A stretch of 9,273 nucleotides of DNA. Source: Bacteroidales bacterium (GTDB lineage: Bacteria > Bacteroidota > Bacteroidia > Bacteroidales > UBA1556). Under the pieces are notes generated by a model. That model was given only the letters and a program-made list of their open reading frames with translations. It searched no databases and was not told the origin of the DNA. This document shows positions 6,704-9,273 of this stretch, in pieces. The stretch covers positions 1 through 9,273 of the forward strand of contig JAOZSY010000102.1 of assembly GCA_029939445.1 (NCBI GenBank), given 5' to 3'. Made by a program: the position numbers and the translations under genes. Each line of letters opens with the position of its first letter. The stretch's first letter is position 1.

Positions 6704-9052
6704 TTATTCATTCACGATCCAAAGTATTCTATTGCTTGGCAACTCATCTTTATTCATAATATGAGCACGGTATTCTCCATCAACAAACATTTGAGCTTGA
6801 TCGCTATAATGTGGGCTCATAATATTTCCCGATTGACCAGTAGGGATAATTCCAATACCATTTTTGGGTTTTGCAAAATCCACAAAATATCTTAGTGCTG
6901 GACCTGATTTAATATAAATAGATTTTTTATTACCATAAGTAAACCCTTCTTTATCAATTACTTCATTACTTCCTGATTTAGGAATTGGACCCACATTAAA
7001 TACTTTATTAAATGGTTTTTTACGCCCAATAGCGTGTACGTGCTCAATCTGATGCACTCTTCCCCAATTCCATTTCTGTAGATCATCGCCCAACTGTTCA
7101 TGAAGTGAACCTACGGTATTACTCCAAGCGGTATTACATACTTTAGACATCTCTCCAGAAAACCAAATAGAGTTTGGGTCAGAAATTAGCCTTTCAATAT
7201 TAGCCTTTAGTGCATAAGTATGTAGAAGCTCAGAAAATCGCTTTTCGCCAAGTTTTGGGATAAAAGTTTCAGCAAGAACTTCGTATAAAAGTCTTGTGAA
7301 AATTGTAGCTCCAACAGATTCTATATTATAATTTCCATCCCATATCTGAAGTTGTTTGGCTTCTTCTGTTTCAAAAAATACAGGGTAAATATTATCTAAT
7401 ATAATATTTACTAATCGTAAATCTCGCTCCGAAAAAACATCTGTTTGTACAGCTTTAAGCTCTTCAATATTCCATTTTTCTTGCGATGTGATAAGCTTCT
7501 CTATTCTCTCAGCTCTATATCCTGGAGAGTAATAGCCAGGTACATATAAAGAATCGTACATTCCTGGCGAATTATTTGCCGATATTATATATCCTCTTTC
7601 AGGGTTAATAAGTTTAGGGTTTTTATCAAAAGGATAAAACTCATGAGCTAATGTATCAGTAGCTCCATCCATATACTTTTTACTACTAAGTCCTGCAGTG
7701 CGTTTAGGAATAAGCCCTGTAGCCCACCAAGCAATATTATCGTCTATATCGGCATACATAATATTCAATCCTAGAATATCTATCATAGGCATGGCTTTAG
7801 CAAATTCAGTAATATTACGAGCATTATTCATAATAAATGTAGCTTGTACTGCATCAGATTTTATATGATATAACGGCCACCAAAGAGATACCTCTTTGCC
7901 CTCTTTCTGAATGGTTTGATTAAATGCGTCTGTTAGTATAGGCCCTCTTTCGCTTATCTTTACATTATAAACCACATCGGTAGAATCTTTCACTTTAATA
8001 ATATGCTCAATTATCGTATAATCCCTCCATTCGTTAGCTTGTAAGTATTGATTGCTATTCTCAGGATTAGTAGTTTCGTAGTATAAGTCCATATTATCCA
8101 TTGGGAAAATTGTAATTCCCCAAGCTAGGTTAGGGTTATGTCCTATAATGGCAAATGGCATTCCTGCAAGGTAATAACCATAAAAATCAAATCCTGGATA
8201 CTCCATATATGCTTCAAACCAAACTGAAGGTTGCGAATATCCAATATGAGTATCATTTGCAAATATAGCTTTGCCACTTTTTGATCTTTCCTTTGATAGC
8301 AACCATGAGTTTGATCCTTCCCAATAAGGGAAAGGTAAATCGTAAGGGAAAGCGTTAAATTCAGAAATAATATTATTTGCAATAATTTCTTTTACCGCAT
8401 GAGGGTGGTAATTAATATTTCCTGCGGCAGTGTCTGCTTCAAAAAGTATAGAATAGTCATTTCCTAAAGTTTCGTGAATATATTGCATAACAGGCTCGCT
8501 AGTGATTCCTGTGGTAAAACCTAAAGCCATATAGCCAAGGGTAGTATAAATATCTTCAAAAATAAAGTGCTCTGGTTTAAATCCCAGCATTGTAAATTCT
8601 ATTGGTAGATTTCCATTATCAATAAAAGAATTTATTCCTTTTTGATATGCGTTGGCGTAGCTTATCATTTCTTTATCGCCAAACTCCAAAGCAGCCTTTG
8701 TATTTTTGGCAGCAAATTCATTAAAGCCAAGCGTTATCATTCGCTTATCAATCTCTATTAATTTTGGGCCAAGTATCTCAGCCAATTTACCTCTTGATAA
8801 TCGTCTTAGCATTACCATTTGAAATAAACGCTCTTGTGCTTGAGTAAAGCCCAATGCAAAATAAGCATCGGTGCCACTTTTAGCATATATATGAGGTATT
8901 CCATACTTATCGTATATTACTTCGGTGCTGTCTTTTACAGAATTATTTATTATAGTTCCTGAATATTGAGGAGCAGTATTGCCTAGATACAAGTATATTA
9001 ATGCTAAAACAAATATTATTAGCATTGCAATAAGTAGAAATATTTTTTTCAT
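6704..9052 (-). CDS. Penicillin acylase family Ntn hydrolase (exported amidase)
   Basis: The 782 aa product matches the length and layout of penicillin G acylase/AHL acylase family precursors (Pfam PF01804 type). Residues 4-22 form a hydrophobic signal or anchor. The alpha-chain part (about 40-240) has VIYDKYGIPHIYAKS (45-59) and FALGFTQAQERLFQM (65-79). Autocatalytic cleavage is expected between Gly246 and Ser247 in WEGSNSW, freeing Ser247 as the N-terminal nucleophile of the beta chain. Asn493/Asn494 in ISANNSPG are candidates for the oxyanion Asn, and PTGQSGNIMSPHYSDQ (737-752) is a family hallmark near the C-terminus. All expected processing and catalytic features are present, so it is probably active in the periplasm. 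Members cleave penicillins, N-acyl homoserine lactones or other N-acyl amides; substrate cannot be read from sequence. It has its own promoter and terminator and no operon partner in the window. Confidence 0.93.
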   Translation of the reverse strand: MKKIFLLIAMLIIFVLALIYLYLGNTAPQYSGTIINNSVKDSTEVIYDKYGIPHIYAKSGTDAYFALGFTQAQERLFQMVMLRRLSRGKLAEILGPKLIEIDKRMITLGFNEFAAKNTKAALEFGDKEMISYANAYQKGINSFIDNGNLPIEFTMLGFKPEHFIFEDIYTTLGYMALGFTTGITSEPVMQYIHETLGNDYSILFEADTAAGNINYHPHAVKEIIANNIISEFNAFPYDLPFPYWEGSNSWLLSKERSKSGKAIFANDTHIGYSQPSVWFEAYMEYPGFDFYGYYLAGMPFAIIGHNPNLAWGITIFPMDNMDLYYETTNPENSNQYLQANEWRDYTIIEHIIKVKDSTDVVYNVKISERGPILTDAFNQTIQKEGKEVSLWWPLYHIKSDAVQATFIMNNARNITEFAKAMPMIDILGLNIMYADIDDNIAWWATGLIPKRTAGLSSKKYMDGATDTLAHEFYPFDKNPKLINPERGYIISANNSPGMYDSLYVPGYYSPGYRAERIEKLITSQEKWNIEELKAVQTDVFSERDLRLVNIILDNIYPVFFETEEAKQLQIWDGNYNIESVGATIFTRLLYEVLAETFIPKLGEKRFSELLHTYALKANIERLISDPNSIWFSGEMSKVCNTAWSNTVGSLHEQLGDDLQKWNWGRVHQIEHVHAIGRKKPFNKVFNVGPIPKSGSNEVIDKEGFTYGNKKSIYIKSGPALRYFVDFAKPKNGIGIIPTGQSGNIMSPHYSDQAQMFVDGEYRAHIMNKDELPSNRILWIVNE

Positions 9053-9089
9053 GATTATGGATTTTGTTTATTGTATCAAAAGATATTTA

Positions 9090-9117
9090 CAAATATATTA
9101 AATTTAATGGATTGAAA
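9090..9117 (-). promoter_or_regulatory. Putative promoter of the penicillin acylase family gene (TTTC-N16-TATATTTG)
   Basis: On the minus strand TATATTTG (9097-9090) matches TAnnTTTG, and TTTC followed by AA (9117-9114) lies 16 nt upstream. Transcription would begin near 9083, leaving a leader of about 30 nt before the ATG at 9052. The box and spacing are the same as at 566-593 and 5470-5497. Confidence 0.6.
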
Positions 9118-9128
9118 CTACTTTAATA

Positions 9129-9146
9129 TATAAACTTCAGTTTATA
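9129..9146. repeat. Inverted repeat TATAAAC-TTCA-GTTTATA upstream of the acylase promoter
   Basis: Two perfect 7-bp arms are separated by 4 nt. The centre is about 20 bp upstream of the -33-like box and about 55 bp upstream of the predicted transcription start, a usual position for an activator or repressor dimer site. The arms are A/T-rich, so chance is possible in this background. Confidence 0.4.
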
Positions 9147-9153
9147 CAGGTGT

Positions 9154-9163
9154 AATGGCCATT
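9154..9163. repeat. Short perfect palindrome AATGGCCATT
   Basis: A 10-bp perfect palindrome lies 8 bp upstream of the inverted repeat at 9129-9146, in the non-coding stretch between the acylase gene and the terminator at the right edge. It might be part of a compound regulatory site; alone it is too short to be sure. Confidence 0.25.
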
Positions 9164-9207
9164 CTTGGCTGTTTCTTCAGAAAAAATATAAATATAAAAA
9201 TGAATAT

Positions 9208-9238
9208 AAAAAAAGAGGCGACCAATTGGTCGCCTCTT
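9208..9238 (-). terminator. Strong intrinsic terminator for a minus-strand gene beyond the right edge
   Basis: Positions 9213-9238 form a perfect 26-bp palindrome with a GC-rich core (GAGGCGACC, AATT, GGTCGCCTC). On the minus strand it is followed by seven T residues (9214-9208); on the plus strand no T-run follows. It therefore ends transcription entering from the right. The gene it serves must stop within or just beyond the last few tens of bases of the window. It also insulates the acylase promoter from upstream read-through. Confidence 0.9.
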
Positions 9239-9273
9239 CAAAGGATATAATCCATAATTTGTTATTCAAACAA

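Noticed and set aside
8143..8382. Minus-strand open frame inside the acylase gene
   Set aside because: It lies out of frame within the region encoding the catalytic serine, which is clearly conserved in the main frame; there is no start signal of its own.
9262..9273. Last codons of a minus-strand gene ending L-F-E-stop
   Set aside because: Only three codons are visible and another frame is also open through the edge, so the call cannot be supported.

Overview
The window looks like ordinary chromosome from an AT-rich member of the Bacteroidota. The genus and order cannot be fixed from sequence alone. The evidence is the TAnnTTTG type of promoter -7 element, the lack of Shine-Dalgarno sequences before most starts, the Bacteroidota-style RND adaptor and PagL-like proteins, and the overall A/T bias. 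I see no insertion sequence, CRISPR array, tRNA, rRNA or phage gene.

Layout, left to right. (1) Positions 1-475, minus strand: the 5' part of a periplasmic adaptor gene of an RND efflux pump, cut by the window edge, with its own promoter near 566-593. (2) Positions 681-5452, minus strand: a tight five-gene run. In transcription order it encodes a PagL-like outer-membrane acyloxyacyl hydrolase, a YhcC-type radical SAM protein, and a BtuF/FecB-type lipoprotein, FecCD-type permease and FecE/BtuD-type ATPase that make a complete metal-chelate ABC importer (cobalamin, heme or siderophore). Gaps run from a 1-nt overlap to 14 nt, so it is probably one operon, driven from about 5470-5497. (3) Positions 5681-6634, plus strand: prs, PRPP synthetase, divergent from the operon and apparently monocistronic, ending at a strong bidirectional terminator. 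(4) Positions 6704-9052, minus strand: a full-length penicillin-acylase-family Ntn hydrolase, convergent with prs. (5) Positions 9053-9273: its promoter, two small palindromes, and a strong terminator for a minus-strand gene lying beyond the right edge.

The genes do not form an evident novel system. The most interesting signal is regulatory. The three minus-strand promoters (adaptor, pagL operon, acylase) all carry TTTCAA exactly 14 nt before a TAnnTTTG box, while the prs promoter does not. This could be a shared promoter class linking three envelope-associated units. The second point is the PagL-like protein, which keeps the catalytic His and Ser but has Asn where PagL's catalytic Glu is expected, and carries an extra barrel-like C-terminal half.
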